DNA from: Betaproteobacteria bacterium
GTDB taxonomy: Bacteria; Pseudomonadota; Gammaproteobacteria; Burkholderiales; Burkholderiaceae_C
Direction: 5' to 3'
NCBI GenBank assembly: GCA_025356445.1
Contig: JANXSZ010000009.1
Coordinates: 62,001 to 126,000 of the forward strand
DNA: 64,000 bases
Shown: positions 15,158-23,845 of the stretch, piece after piece
Position numbering within the stretch: the first letter of the stretch is position 1
How the letters are laid out: the number at the start of each line of letters is the position of its first letter
Notes under the pieces: generated by a model
The model's input: only the letters and a program-made list of their open reading frames with translations
The model's database searches: none
What the model was told of the DNA's origin: nothing
Position numbers and translations under genes: made by a program

Positions 15158-17488
15158 TCAAATCTTGTCCGATTGTCCCAACGCCCCCAATACCCGCTCC
15201 CCCGTAGCCGGCGCATTTAGCCTAGGCTGTACCTCCCCCGTCACCCCCGCCACCGCGTCTCGCAGCGCCTCGAACACGCTGATGGCCAGCATGAAGGGGG
15301 GCTCGCCCACGGCTTTGGAGCCGAAGACGTTGTCTTCCCGGTTCGGCTCGGGCCATAAATCGACCTTAAAGTGCGCGGGAATATCCCCTGTAGCTGGGAT
15401 TTTGTAGGTGCTGGGGGCGTGGGTGGACAAGTGACCTTTGGCATTCCAGACCAGTTCTTCGGTGGTTAACCAGCCCATGCCTTGCACGAAGCCGCCTTCG
15501 ATTTGGCCGATGTCGATGGCGGGGTTGATGCTGGTTCCCACGTCGTGCAGGATGTCCACTTTCAGCACCCGGCTTTCGCCGGTCAGTGTGTCGATGGCGA
15601 CTTCGGTGCAGGCGGCGCCGTAGGCGAAGTAGTAGAACGGGCGGCCAGTCAGCGTGGTTTTGTCGTAGTGGATTTTGGGCGTGCGGTAAAAGCCATCGCT
15701 CCACAGCTGGATGCGGTTGGCGTAGGCTGCCGCCACCACGTCGGTGAAGCTGCGACTTTGGGTGGGTGTGATGACTTGCCCGCCTGCAAAGCGCACGGCA
15801 CCTGCACCGCAGCCGTCCAGGCCGCAGACGAACGCGGCGAGGTTGTCACGCACATGGCGGGCGGCGAACTGGGCGGCGCGGCCGTTCAAGTCGGTGCCTG
15901 CTGACGCGGCGGTGGCTGAGGCGTTGGGGATTTTGCTGGTGTCGCTGGCGGTGGACTGCACGCGCTCGAAGGGCACACCCAGTTCATCAGCCACGATTTG
16001 CGCGATCTTGGTGTTCAGGCCCTGGCCCATTTCGGTGCCGCCGTGGTTCACCTGCACGCTGCCATCGGTGTAGACATGCACCAGTGCACCGGCCTGGTTG
16101 AACAGCGTGGCGGTGAAACTGATACCGAATTTCACCGGGGTGAGGGCGATGCCGCGCTGGATCACCGGGCTGGTGGCATTCCAGGCTGCAATCTGCTGTT
16201 TGCGCGCTCTGTAGCTCGAAGTTTGCTCTAGTTTCAAGAGCAAAGGGGCCAGAATGTTGTCTTCTACCACCATGCCGTAGTGCGTGGTGTTCCGGCTCGG
16301 TTCGTGCTCAGGTGTGCCGTAGAGGTTGCGCAGTCGCACGTCCAGCGCGTCCAGGCCAAGGTCGCGTGCAATGTCGCCCAGGATGGCTTCGGTGACGATC
16401 ATGCCCTGTGGCCCGCCGAAGCCACGGAAGGCGGTGTGGCTTTGGGTGTTGAGTTTGCAGCGGTACGAGGTGATGGCCACATCGCTCAGGTGGTAGGCAT
16501 TGTCGGCGTGGAAGATGGCACGGTCGGCGACCGGGCCACTCAGGTCGGCGCTGAAGCCGCAGTTGGCCGCCATCATCAGTTGCAGGCCGGTGATGCGGCC
16601 TGTGGCGTCAAAGCCGACGGTGTAGCCGTAATGGAAGGGATGGCGCTTGCCCGTGACCATGAAATCGTCGTCGCGGTCCATGCGCAACTTGATGGGGCAC
16701 TTCAGCTTGTTCGCCGCCACCGCTGCCCACACCGCCATGTGGCCGCTTTGGGTTTCTTTGCCACCAAAACCACCGCCCATGCGGCGGCATTCGACGGTGA
16801 TGGCGTTGACTTCCAAGTGCAGTGCGTGCGCCACCCAGTGCTGGATTTCGCCGGGGTGCTGGGTACTGCTGTAGACCAGCCACTGGTTTTGCTCTTTGGG
16901 CACCACGTAGGCGACTTGGCCTTCCAGGTAGAAATGCTCCTGGCCACCGACTTCCAGCGTGCCGCTGAGCGTATGGGGGGCCACGCTCAGCGCTTTGGCG
17001 GCGTCGCCACGGGTGACGGTGACGGGCGGCAGCACGTAGTTTTTGGCGGCCAGCGCATCCTGCACGGTGAGGATGGCGGGGAGTTCTTCGAAGGTCAATT
17101 GGACTTGCCGCGCTGCCCGTCGCGCGGCCATCACCGAAGTGGCTACCACCACGCCGATGACCTGGCCAATGTGTTCGACCAACGTGGTGGCAAAGATGGG
17201 TTCGTCGTGCGAGAAGCTGGCCAGGATGGGGTCACCAGGGATGTCGTTGGCCACGATCACGCCGCGTACACCGGGCATGGCCCGCGCGGCGCTGGCGTCC
17301 ACGCTCAGCAGCCGTCCGTGGGCAACGGTGGAGAGGATGGGCGCGGCGTACAGTGTGCCTTTGATTTCGGGGATATCGTCGATGTAGGTAGCCGCACCGG
17401 CGACTTGGGCGCGGGCGCTTTCGTGTGGGCGGGATTGGCCTGCTGAGGGGGCTACGGCAGGGGCTGCCGAGAGGGCCGTTGTGTTCAT
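15158..17488 (-). CDS. xdhB: Xanthine dehydrogenase molybdopterin-binding subunit XdhB
   Basis: 776-aa large subunit that binds the molybdenum cofactor and oxidises hypoxanthine to xanthine and xanthine to urate. Typical segments are GAATYIDDIPEIKGTLYAAPI at the N-terminus, RRMGGGFGGKET (cofactor-binding loop), SHTAFRGFGGPQGM and VNHGGTEMGQGLNTKIAQI. The start overlaps the xdhA stop by 4 nt (ATGA). A 17-mer repeat relative lies at 16225-16241 inside the gene. xdhC, the usual insertase partner, is not downstream. Confidence 0.95.
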   Translation of the reverse strand: MNTTALSAAPAVAPSAGQSRPHESARAQVAGAATYIDDIPEIKGTLYAAPILSTVAHGRLLSVDASAARAMPGVRGVIVANDIPGDPILASFSHDEPIFATTLVEHIGQVIGVVVATSVMAARRAARQVQLTFEELPAILTVQDALAAKNYVLPPVTVTRGDAAKALSVAPHTLSGTLEVGGQEHFYLEGQVAYVVPKEQNQWLVYSSTQHPGEIQHWVAHALHLEVNAITVECRRMGGGFGGKETQSGHMAVWAAVAANKLKCPIKLRMDRDDDFMVTGKRHPFHYGYTVGFDATGRITGLQLMMAANCGFSADLSGPVADRAIFHADNAYHLSDVAITSYRCKLNTQSHTAFRGFGGPQGMIVTEAILGDIARDLGLDALDVRLRNLYGTPEHEPSRNTTHYGMVVEDNILAPLLLKLEQTSSYRARKQQIAAWNATSPVIQRGIALTPVKFGISFTATLFNQAGALVHVYTDGSVQVNHGGTEMGQGLNTKIAQIVADELGVPFERVQSTASDTSKIPNASATAASAGTDLNGRAAQFAARHVRDNLAAFVCGLDGCGAGAVRFAGGQVITPTQSRSFTDVVAAAYANRIQLWSDGFYRTPKIHYDKTTLTGRPFYYFAYGAACTEVAIDTLTGESRVLKVDILHDVGTSINPAIDIGQIEGGFVQGMGWLTTEELVWNAKGHLSTHAPSTYKIPATGDIPAHFKVDLWPEPNREDNVFGSKAVGEPPFMLAISVFEALRDAVAGVTGEVQPRLNAPATGERVLGALGQSDKI
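16225..16241. repeat. 17-mer repeat relative in xdhB
   Basis: GCTCTAGTTTCAAGAGC: same length with compensating GCTC/GAGC ends, in frame in xdhB. Confidence 0.35.
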
Positions 17489-19050
17489 GCCAGCTCCTTC
17501 AGCGTGAAGTTGTCCAGATTGATCTGTGTGACGCCTTGGCTTTCCAGCCAGTAGCGTTGCAGCAAGTTGCCCAGCACCTGCGTGCGGTAAGCAGCAGAGG
17601 CACGCATGTCGGAGAGCGGGTGGAATTCAGCGCGCAGCACCTGCATTGCAGCATCTATTGTGGCTTTAGAGTAGATCTGGTGTGCTAGGGAAGCTTCTGT
17701 TTTGATAGCGCGTGCAGGCACTGCTGCTACACCGCCTGCACCTATTGATGCGGTGGTGACTTTGCCGTCGTGGATGTGCAAGCGGATGGCGAGGCAGACG
17801 GCGGAGATGTCGTCGTCGAAGCGTTTGGAGATTTTGTAGACCTTGAGGTTTTCACCCGGCTGGGGCTTGGGGACTTTGATCCATGCCAGCACCTCGTCTT
17901 TGGCCATCACGTTTTGCCGGTAGCCGGTATAGAGGTTTTCTAGCGGCATTTCCCGGTGTCCGCGCGTGCTCATCAGCACCACATTCGCCCCCAGCGCGAT
18001 CAGCAGTGGCATGGAGTCACCAATCGGTGAGCCGTTCGCCACGTTGCCGCCCAGCGTACCTGAGTTGCGCACTGGCAGGCCAGCGAAACGGCGCGCGAAG
18101 GTTTGGAGCTGCGGGCGATCCGCGACCAGTGCGGCGAACGCATCGCTCAGTGTGACCGCAGCGCCGATGGCGATGTGGTGCGGATACTGCTCGACGCGGC
18201 GCAGCTCGGCGACACGGGTCACGTCCAGCACGTGGGCGAACTGCTTGTGCTGCTTGGTCACCCACAGGCCCACATCGGTGCAACCGGCGACCAGTTGGGC
18301 CTCGGGGTGGGCGGCGCGGGCGGCCAGCAAGTCGGGCAGGGTGGTCGGGGCTTGGTAGGGCAGTTTTTGAATGGAATCAGTCTGTTGGGGGCTTCCGATG
18401 GGCTTGGGTAGCTTCAGTTTTTGTAGCAATTCGGCTTCATCAATCTCTACCCGTGGCAGGGATCCCATGGCTTGTGCTGCGTCAAAAATCGGCCGGTAAC
18501 CCGTGCAGCGGCACAGATTGCCTGAAAGCTCGGCTTGTGCCAGTTCGCGCGTCACAGGCTGGCCTTGGCAGACGTGGTTTTGGTAGATGCCGAACAGGCT
18601 CATCACAAAGCCAGGTGTGCAAAAACCGCATTGACTCGCGTGGCACTGCACCATCGCTTGCTGTACCGGGTGGAGTAAGGGGGCTTGTGCTGTGGTTGCC
18701 GCCGCGCCGGGCCGCCCCAAGCAAGGCACGGCCCCCTCGGGGGGCAGTGAAGACACGTCAGTGCGCAGCGTGGGGGCTATATCTTCGACAGTCCAAAGCG
18801 CCATGCCGTTGATCGAGTGGGCCAAGCGGATGCAGCTGTTGATGGCGCGGTAGCTGAGGTGGCCACCGTCCGCCTGTGCCTCGCCCAGCACCACGGTGCA
18901 CGCGCCGCAGTCGCCTTCGCCGCAGCCTTCCTTGGTGCCTGTGCAGCCGAGGTCTTCACGCAAAACCTCCAGCAAAGTGCGCTCGGGTGGTACATTGGAA
19001 AGCGAGATCCGCTCGCCGCGTCGGATGAAGCTGAGAGTTTGTGTGTTCAT
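17485..19050 (-). CDS. xdhA: Xanthine dehydrogenase small subunit XdhA (two [2Fe-2S], FAD)
   Basis: 521 aa. The plant-ferredoxin [2Fe-2S] site (EGCGEGDCGACTVVLG) is followed by the second cluster (CHASQCGFCTPGF and GNLCRCTGYRPI), then a FAD-binding domain (RNSGTLGGNVANGSPIGDSMP). It passes electrons from the Mo subunit to NAD+. Between VEDIAP and LLHPVQQAM there is an extra in-frame segment of about 30 residues that looks like a translated GC-rich repeat (about 18680-18779). Two 17-mer repeat copies (17693-17709, 18411-18427) also lie inside. The ATG at 19050 is preferred; another in-frame ATG exists at 19077. Confidence 0.93.
   Translation of the reverse strand: MNTQTLSFIRRGERISLSNVPPERTLLEVLREDLGCTGTKEGCGEGDCGACTVVLGEAQADGGHLSYRAINSCIRLAHSINGMALWTVEDIAPTLRTDVSSLPPEGAVPCLGRPGAAATTAQAPLLHPVQQAMVQCHASQCGFCTPGFVMSLFGIYQNHVCQGQPVTRELAQAELSGNLCRCTGYRPIFDAAQAMGSLPRVEIDEAELLQKLKLPKPIGSPQQTDSIQKLPYQAPTTLPDLLAARAAHPEAQLVAGCTDVGLWVTKQHKQFAHVLDVTRVAELRRVEQYPHHIAIGAAVTLSDAFAALVADRPQLQTFARRFAGLPVRNSGTLGGNVANGSPIGDSMPLLIALGANVVLMSTRGHREMPLENLYTGYRQNVMAKDEVLAWIKVPKPQPGENLKVYKISKRFDDDISAVCLAIRLHIHDGKVTTASIGAGGVAAVPARAIKTEASLAHQIYSKATIDAAMQVLRAEFHPLSDMRASAAYRTQVLGNLLQRYWLESQGVTQINLDNFTLKELA
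17683..17709. repeat. 11-mer plus 17-mer repeat in xdhA
   Basis: TGCTAGGGAAG (17683-17693) runs straight into GCTTCTGTTTTGATAGC (17693-17709). The 11-mer recurs at 14965-14975 and 46149-46159. Confidence 0.45.
18411..18427. repeat. 17-mer repeat relative in xdhA
   Basis: GCTTCAGTTTTTGTAGC: one base off the GCTA-N9-TAGC form, in frame in xdhA. Confidence 0.35.
18680..18779 (-). repeat. GC-rich hairpin repeat inserted in frame within xdhA
   Basis: This segment of about 100 bp includes the hairpin GCCCCC-TCG-GGGGGC (18731-18745), flanked by CGGCCGCCCC-like and CCCCCACGCTGCGCAC-like text on the coding strand. From memory it matches the dispersed CCCCGAGGGGG-type repeats of Comamonadaceae intergenic regions. 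It codes for about 30 extra residues between the iron-sulfur and FAD regions without breaking the frame. Confidence 0.65.
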
Positions 19051-19167
19051 GAACGCGTGGCTTAATTTGAAATTCAATCTTCTGCAATTTTTAGATTTCT
19101 ACAGCCTAAAGCCCACAGGGGCTTTGCAGCATAAGCATCTGCCTATAACAAGAATGCAACTACCGGT
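19051..19167 (+). promoter_or_regulatory. Divergent promoter region between xdhA and a LysR regulator
   Basis: 117 bp between two divergent starts, AT-rich toward xdhA. A TATAAC box (19144-19149) could serve the LysR gene. A LysR-type operator would be expected here, but I cannot single out a convincing T-N11-A site. Confidence 0.45.
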
Positions 19168-20127
19168 ATGAGAGACCAAGCGCTTTTCGACAAGATAGAC
19201 CTCCACTTAATCAGGGTCTTGCATACCGTGTTGACTGAACGCAGTGTCTCTCGTGCCGCCATCCGCCTAGGGATGCACCAACCCGCCGTGTCCGCTTCTC
19301 TCAAGCGATTGCGCGACTTGGCGGGCGACCCACTTTTGGTGCGCTCAGGTTCCAGTATGGTGCCCACCGAGGCTGCCTTGCAGATGGTAGAGCCTGCTGC
19401 CAGCATTCTTCGTGCCGCTGAAGTGCTGTTTTCTGACGCCAGGGGGTTTGACGCCAAAACTTCACGCCAGACCTTTCGGGTGGCCGCTGCCGATTATCTC
19501 GATCCGCTGTTTTTGCCGCAGCTGGTCAGCCAGATCAAAACCATGGCGCCGCTGTGCCAGATTGAAATTCACCCTCTTTCGGCCAATTCCGACTACCAAG
19601 CGCGTCTGGCGCAAGGCGATGTCGATGTGGTCATTGGCAATTGGCTCCAGGCCGCAGGGGACTTGCACCTGGGGCGTTTGTTTGAAGACGACATCGTCAG
19701 CCTGCTCAGCCGCGAACACCCGGCGGTACGGCGGGGCTGGGACGTGGCAGGGTGGCTGGAGGCTGAGCACATTGCCCCCACGCCCACGCACCCAGGTGCC
19801 CGTGGGGTGATTGATGACCACCTGGAATCCATGGGTTTGAAGCGCAATATCACGGCCCGTTGTGCCCATTTTGGACTGATGCCCGCCATGGTGGCATCGA
19901 GCTTGCTGGTACTCACCACAAGCAGCCAGTTTTGTGCGCGTTATGTGCACGCGCTGACCCCACCAAGTACGCCAGCGGGTACCGACCTCAGTGCTTTAAG
20001 GATTTTGAAATGCCCCGTCGAATTTCCCCGAATGCGCTACTACCAGCTCTGGCACGAGCGCACGCACACCTCGAGTGCCGCGCGGTGGTTGCGCGAACGC
20101 ATCAAGGCCGTGGCGGCAGCGCTGTAG
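19168..20127 (+). CDS. LysR-family regulator, likely of xdhAB
   Basis: 319 aa with an N-terminal winged helix-turn-helix (RSVSRAAIRLGMHQPAVSASLKRLRDLAGDPLLVRSG) of the NodD/LinR-like LysR branch and a C-terminal effector domain (FRVAAADYLDPLFLPQLV). Divergent orientation to xdhA suggests it controls xdhAB and perhaps the transporter genes that follow 50 nt downstream. The inducer is unknown; a purine is a reasonable guess. Confidence 0.88.
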   Translation: MRDQALFDKIDLHLIRVLHTVLTERSVSRAAIRLGMHQPAVSASLKRLRDLAGDPLLVRSGSSMVPTEAALQMVEPAASILRAAEVLFSDARGFDAKTSRQTFRVAAADYLDPLFLPQLVSQIKTMAPLCQIEIHPLSANSDYQARLAQGDVDVVIGNWLQAAGDLHLGRLFEDDIVSLLSREHPAVRRGWDVAGWLEAEHIAPTPTHPGARGVIDDHLESMGLKRNITARCAHFGLMPAMVASSLLVLTTSSQFCARYVHALTPPSTPAGTDLSALRILKCPVEFPRMRYYQLWHERTHTSSAARWLRERIKAVAAAL

Positions 20128-20177
20128 TACTTTCATACATGCCCACATAACCACATCAGAAAAGAGACCCGCCCGAC

Positions 20178-21713
20178 ATGAACGCTCCCGCCCTGCATCC
20201 CCGCTTGCAATTGAGTGGCATCACCAAGCGTTACCCCTCGGTCATCGCGAACAGCAATGTCTCCCTCACCGTTGCCCCCGGCGAGGCCCATGCCGTGTTG
20301 GGTGAAAACGGCGCGGGTAAATCGACGCTGATGAAAATCATCTACGGCTCGGTCAAGCCTGACGAGGGCACAGTGCGCTACAACGGCCAGCCTGTGGCTA
20401 TCCGCAACCCGCAAGAGGCGCGGGCACTGGGCATCAGCATGGTGTTCCAGCATTTCAGCCTGTTTGACACGCTTACCGTGGCTGAAAACGTGTGGCTGGG
20501 GCTGGACAAGTCATTGAGCTTGCCCCACGTCACCCAAAGCATCATCGCCAAAGCCACCCAGTACGGGCTGGACATTGACCCCAGCCGTCCGGTGCACACC
20601 CTGAGTGTGGGCGAGATGCAGCGGGTCGAGATCATCCGCGCCTTGCTGACCAACCCCAAGCTGCTGATTCTGGACGAGCCCACCTCGGTGCTGACGCCGC
20701 AGGCGGTGGATAAGCTTTTCATCGTGCTGAAACAGCTGGTCAGCGAAGGCTGCAGCATCCTCTACATCAGCCACAAACTGCATGAAATCCGCGAGCTGTG
20801 CAGCGCTTGCACGGTGCTGCGTGCAGGCAAACTCACTGGTGTGTGCGATCCACGCGAAGAAACCAATGCCTCGCTCAGCCGCCTGATGATCGGTGCCGAG
20901 CCGCCTGCGCTTGTTCACAAGGCCGCACAAGCGGGTGATGTGGTGCTCCGTGTGCAGGGTTTGTCGTTGACCAAGGAAGACCAGTTTGGCGTCACGCTGG
21001 ATGGCATCACGCTGGACGTGCGGGCTGGCGAGGTGGTGGGTATTGCCGGGGTATCGGGTAACGGCCAGCGCGAGCTGCTCTATAGCCTGTCCGGGGAGGA
21101 CACCCGTGCACAGCCCGGTATGGTGCAGATTTTTGACCAACCTGTGGGCAAGTTGGGGCCACGCGCACGGCGGGACTTGGGTTTGCAGTTTGTGCCTGAA
21201 GAGCGCTTGGGCCGGGGGGCTGTGCCGTTGCTTGGCCTCGCGCACAACCTGCTGCTGACGCGTGACAACGCAGTCGGCAAGGGGGGGTGGCTGGATGTCA
21301 AAGCGATGGAGGCCCAGGCCGCAGCCATCATTCAGCGTTTCAACGTGAAGGCGGGTGGGCCGAATGCGCCAGCCAAATCGCTGTCAGGCGGCAATCTGCA
21401 AAAGTTCATTGTGGGGCGCGAGATGGATGCAAGCCCCAAGCTGTTGATCGTCTCGCAGCCCACCTGGGGTGTGGATGTGGGTGCTGCAGCGCAGATTCGT
21501 GGTGCGATTTTGGCACTGCGGGATGCAGGCTGCGCCGTGCTGGTGGTCAGCGAAGAGTTGGACGAGTTGTTTGAGGTGTCCGACCGCTTGTACGTGATCG
21601 CCAAGGGGCAGTTATCGCCCTCGGTGGCACGGGACAAGGCCACGGTGCCGCAGATTGGGGAATGGATGTCGGGGCTGTGGCAAACCAAGGCTGTGGAGGT
21701 GGCCCATGTTTAA
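20178..21713 (+). CDS. Nucleoside/purine ABC transporter ATPase (tandem NBDs, YufO/NupA type)
   Basis: 511 aa with two ATPase domains. NBD1 has Walker A GENGAGKSTLM, signature LSVGEMQRVE and Walker B LLILDEPTSVLT. NBD2 (from about residue 255) has a degenerate Walker A (GVSGNGQREL), signature LSGGNLQKFIVGRE and a non-canonical Walker B (LLIVSQPTWGVDVGA), as usual for the sugar/nucleoside importer class. The 3' end overlaps the next permease by 8 nt. Together with the permeases and BMP lipoprotein it forms a complete importer. Confidence 0.92.
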   Translation: MNAPALHPRLQLSGITKRYPSVIANSNVSLTVAPGEAHAVLGENGAGKSTLMKIIYGSVKPDEGTVRYNGQPVAIRNPQEARALGISMVFQHFSLFDTLTVAENVWLGLDKSLSLPHVTQSIIAKATQYGLDIDPSRPVHTLSVGEMQRVEIIRALLTNPKLLILDEPTSVLTPQAVDKLFIVLKQLVSEGCSILYISHKLHEIRELCSACTVLRAGKLTGVCDPREETNASLSRLMIGAEPPALVHKAAQAGDVVLRVQGLSLTKEDQFGVTLDGITLDVRAGEVVGIAGVSGNGQRELLYSLSGEDTRAQPGMVQIFDQPVGKLGPRARRDLGLQFVPEERLGRGAVPLLGLAHNLLLTRDNAVGKGGWLDVKAMEAQAAAIIQRFNVKAGGPNAPAKSLSGGNLQKFIVGREMDASPKLLIVSQPTWGVDVGAAAQIRGAILALRDAGCAVLVVSEELDELFEVSDRLYVIAKGQLSPSVARDKATVPQIGEWMSGLWQTKAVEVAHV

Positions 21714-22773
21714 GCTCGAAGCGCGGCCTCAGCCGTCGAAATTTTGGACTTATGCAGCGCCTGTGCTTGCATTGCTCGTTACCGTCGTGATTGGCGTGCT
21801 GCTGTTTGCGGCCTTGGGCAAAGACCCGGTGAAAGGTTTGCAGGTGTTTTTTTGGGAGCCGGTCAAAACAGCACGAGGTATAGGCGAATTGATGGTCAAG
21901 GCCACACCGCTGTTGGTGATCGCGTTGGGGCTGGGGGTGTGCTTTCGCTCGAATGTGTGGAACATTGGTGCCGAGGGGCAGTACGTGATCGGTGCCGTGT
22001 TCGCCAGCGGTGTGGCACTGATGGCGGACAAGACGACGGGTGGCTGGATCGTTCTGCCCATCCTGCTTGCTGGCGTAGCGGGTGGCATGGTGTGGGCCGG
22101 GCTGACGGCGGTGCTGCGTGACAAGTTCAACGCCAGTGAGATTTTGGTCAGCCTGATGTTGGTGTACGTGGCTATCTTGCTGCTGGGCTACATGGTGGAA
22201 GGCCCTTGGAAAGACCCCAATGGCTACAACTTTCCGCAAACCCAAACCTTTGAAAAAGCCACGCAAATTCCGCGCTTGATGGCCGGCTCACGCGTGTCCA
22301 TTGGGTTGCTGATAGGGTTGGCAGGCTCGGCTTTGATGTGGGTGTTTTTGTTCCGCACCCGCGCCGGTTTTGCGCAGCAGGTGGGCGGCTTGGCCCCGGC
22401 TGCTGCGCGGTATGCCGGGTTTTCGTCCCGCCGTGCGCTGTACATCGCCTTGCTGACTTCAGGCGGTGCGGCGGGCTTGGCCGGTGCGCTGGAAGTGGCT
22501 GGGCCGATTGGCCAGCTCACGCCTTATGTGCCTGCGGGCTATGGCTTTGCGGCCATCATCGTGGCTTTTGTGGGGCGCCTGCACCCGGTCGGTATCGTGT
22601 TCTCGTCCCTGCTGATGAGCCTGTTCTACATTGGTGGCGAGATGGCCCAATCGCGCATGGGCCTGCCCAAATCGCTGACGGGTGTGTTCCAGGGGTTGCT
22701 GCTGTTCACGCTGTTGGCGGCGGACACGCTGATGGCTTACCGCGTGGTTTACATCGCTAACAAGAAAAACTGA
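21706..22773 (+). CDS. Nucleoside/purine ABC transporter permease 1 (YufP/NupB type)
   Basis: 355 aa, about ten hydrophobic segments, of the BPD_transp_2 family. Characteristic text includes GVCFRSNVWNIGAEGQYVIGAVFA, NASEILVSLMLVYVA and YGFAAIIVAFVGRLHPVGIVFSSLLM. The start MFKLEARPQPSKF at 21706 overlaps the ATPase stop, indicating coupling. Confidence 0.9.
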   Translation: MFKLEARPQPSKFWTYAAPVLALLVTVVIGVLLFAALGKDPVKGLQVFFWEPVKTARGIGELMVKATPLLVIALGLGVCFRSNVWNIGAEGQYVIGAVFASGVALMADKTTGGWIVLPILLAGVAGGMVWAGLTAVLRDKFNASEILVSLMLVYVAILLLGYMVEGPWKDPNGYNFPQTQTFEKATQIPRLMAGSRVSIGLLIGLAGSALMWVFLFRTRAGFAQQVGGLAPAAARYAGFSSRRALYIALLTSGGAAGLAGALEVAGPIGQLTPYVPAGYGFAAIIVAFVGRLHPVGIVFSSLLMSLFYIGGEMAQSRMGLPKSLTGVFQGLLLFTLLAADTLMAYRVVYIANKKN

Positions 22774-22813
22774 ACAAGCACCGAACAAGAACCCAAGAAC
22801 ACAAGGTCAGCAC

Positions 22814-23734
22814 ATGGAATCTTTCGCACTTTTACTCGCCGCCACCTTCAATGCCGGCACCGTTTTGGCGATTGCGGCTTTAGGGCTGCTCATCAACGAA
22901 AAGGCAGGCATCGTTAACCTGGGGGCCGAGGGCATGATGCTGTGCGCGGCCATTGCCGGGTTTGCCGCTGTTGTCCACACGGGCAACCCTTGGATCGGCT
23001 TTCTGGCGGGCATGGCCGCAGGGGCCGTGTTGGCCACCATTTTTGGCGTGCTGGTGATTTGGCTCAACACCAACCAGTACGCCACCGGCTTGGCGCTCAG
23101 CCTGTTTGGGACGGGATTTTCAGCGTTTGCAGGTATCCGGTATGTTCAGGAAAAGTTGCCTGAACAGGTGCATTACGCTATTCCTGGCTTGGCCGATATT
23201 CCCTTCTTTGGCCCTGCACTGTTTCAGCACCATCCGCTGGTGTATTTGACGGTGCTGTTCATGCTGGCACTGATGGGCTTCCTGTACAAAACCCGTGCAG
23301 GTCTGGTGCTGCGCTCGGTGGGGGAGTCCCCGGAGTCTGCTCATGCGCTGGGTTACCCGGTGCGCCGTATTCGCATGATGGCGGTGGTGGCGGGCGGTGC
23401 GCTGTGCGGGCTGGCTGGGGCTTATTTGTCGGTGGTTTACGCACCGCTGTGGGTGGAGGGCATGGTGTCTGGCAAGGGCTGGATCGCTTTGGCGCTCACC
23501 ACCTTTGCCACGTGGCGGCCTGTGCGGGTACTGTTGGGGGCCTACTTGTTCGGCGGCATGACGCAACTTGATTTTTACCTGCAAGGCCTGGGTGTTGAAA
23601 TTCCCAGCCAGTTTTTGTCGATGCTGCCCTACATGTCCACCATTGTGGTGCTGGCCTTGATTTCGCGTAATCCACAGTGGATACGCATCAACATGCCCGC
23701 CAGCATTGGCAAGCCGTTTTATGCGGGGTCTTGA
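22814..23734 (+). CDS. Nucleoside/purine ABC transporter permease 2 (YufQ/NupC type)
   Basis: 306 aa, BPD_transp_2 family, with INEKAGIVNLGAEGMMLCAAIAGF near the N-terminus and ALGYPVRRIRMMAVVAGGALCGLAGAYLSV in the cytoplasmic-loop region. It follows permease 1 by 40 nt in the same operon. The pair is expected to form the heterodimeric membrane channel. Confidence 0.9.
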   Translation: MESFALLLAATFNAGTVLAIAALGLLINEKAGIVNLGAEGMMLCAAIAGFAAVVHTGNPWIGFLAGMAAGAVLATIFGVLVIWLNTNQYATGLALSLFGTGFSAFAGIRYVQEKLPEQVHYAIPGLADIPFFGPALFQHHPLVYLTVLFMLALMGFLYKTRAGLVLRSVGESPESAHALGYPVRRIRMMAVVAGGALCGLAGAYLSVVYAPLWVEGMVSGKGWIALALTTFATWRPVRVLLGAYLFGGMTQLDFYLQGLGVEIPSQFLSMLPYMSTIVVLALISRNPQWIRINMPASIGKPFYAGS

Positions 23735-23845
23735 TGACGTTTGGCGGTCAATTGTCTTCATAACGCTGGTTAACCCCCACTTCGCTTCACCCATAATCTT
23801 TATTTTTTCGCAGTCCCCTCCCTAACCACCAAGAAGGATTTCTCC

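Noticed and set aside
16280-17446. 388-codon plus-strand frame opposite xdhB
   Set aside because: No recognisable motif. The minus strand codes a complete xanthine dehydrogenase subunit.
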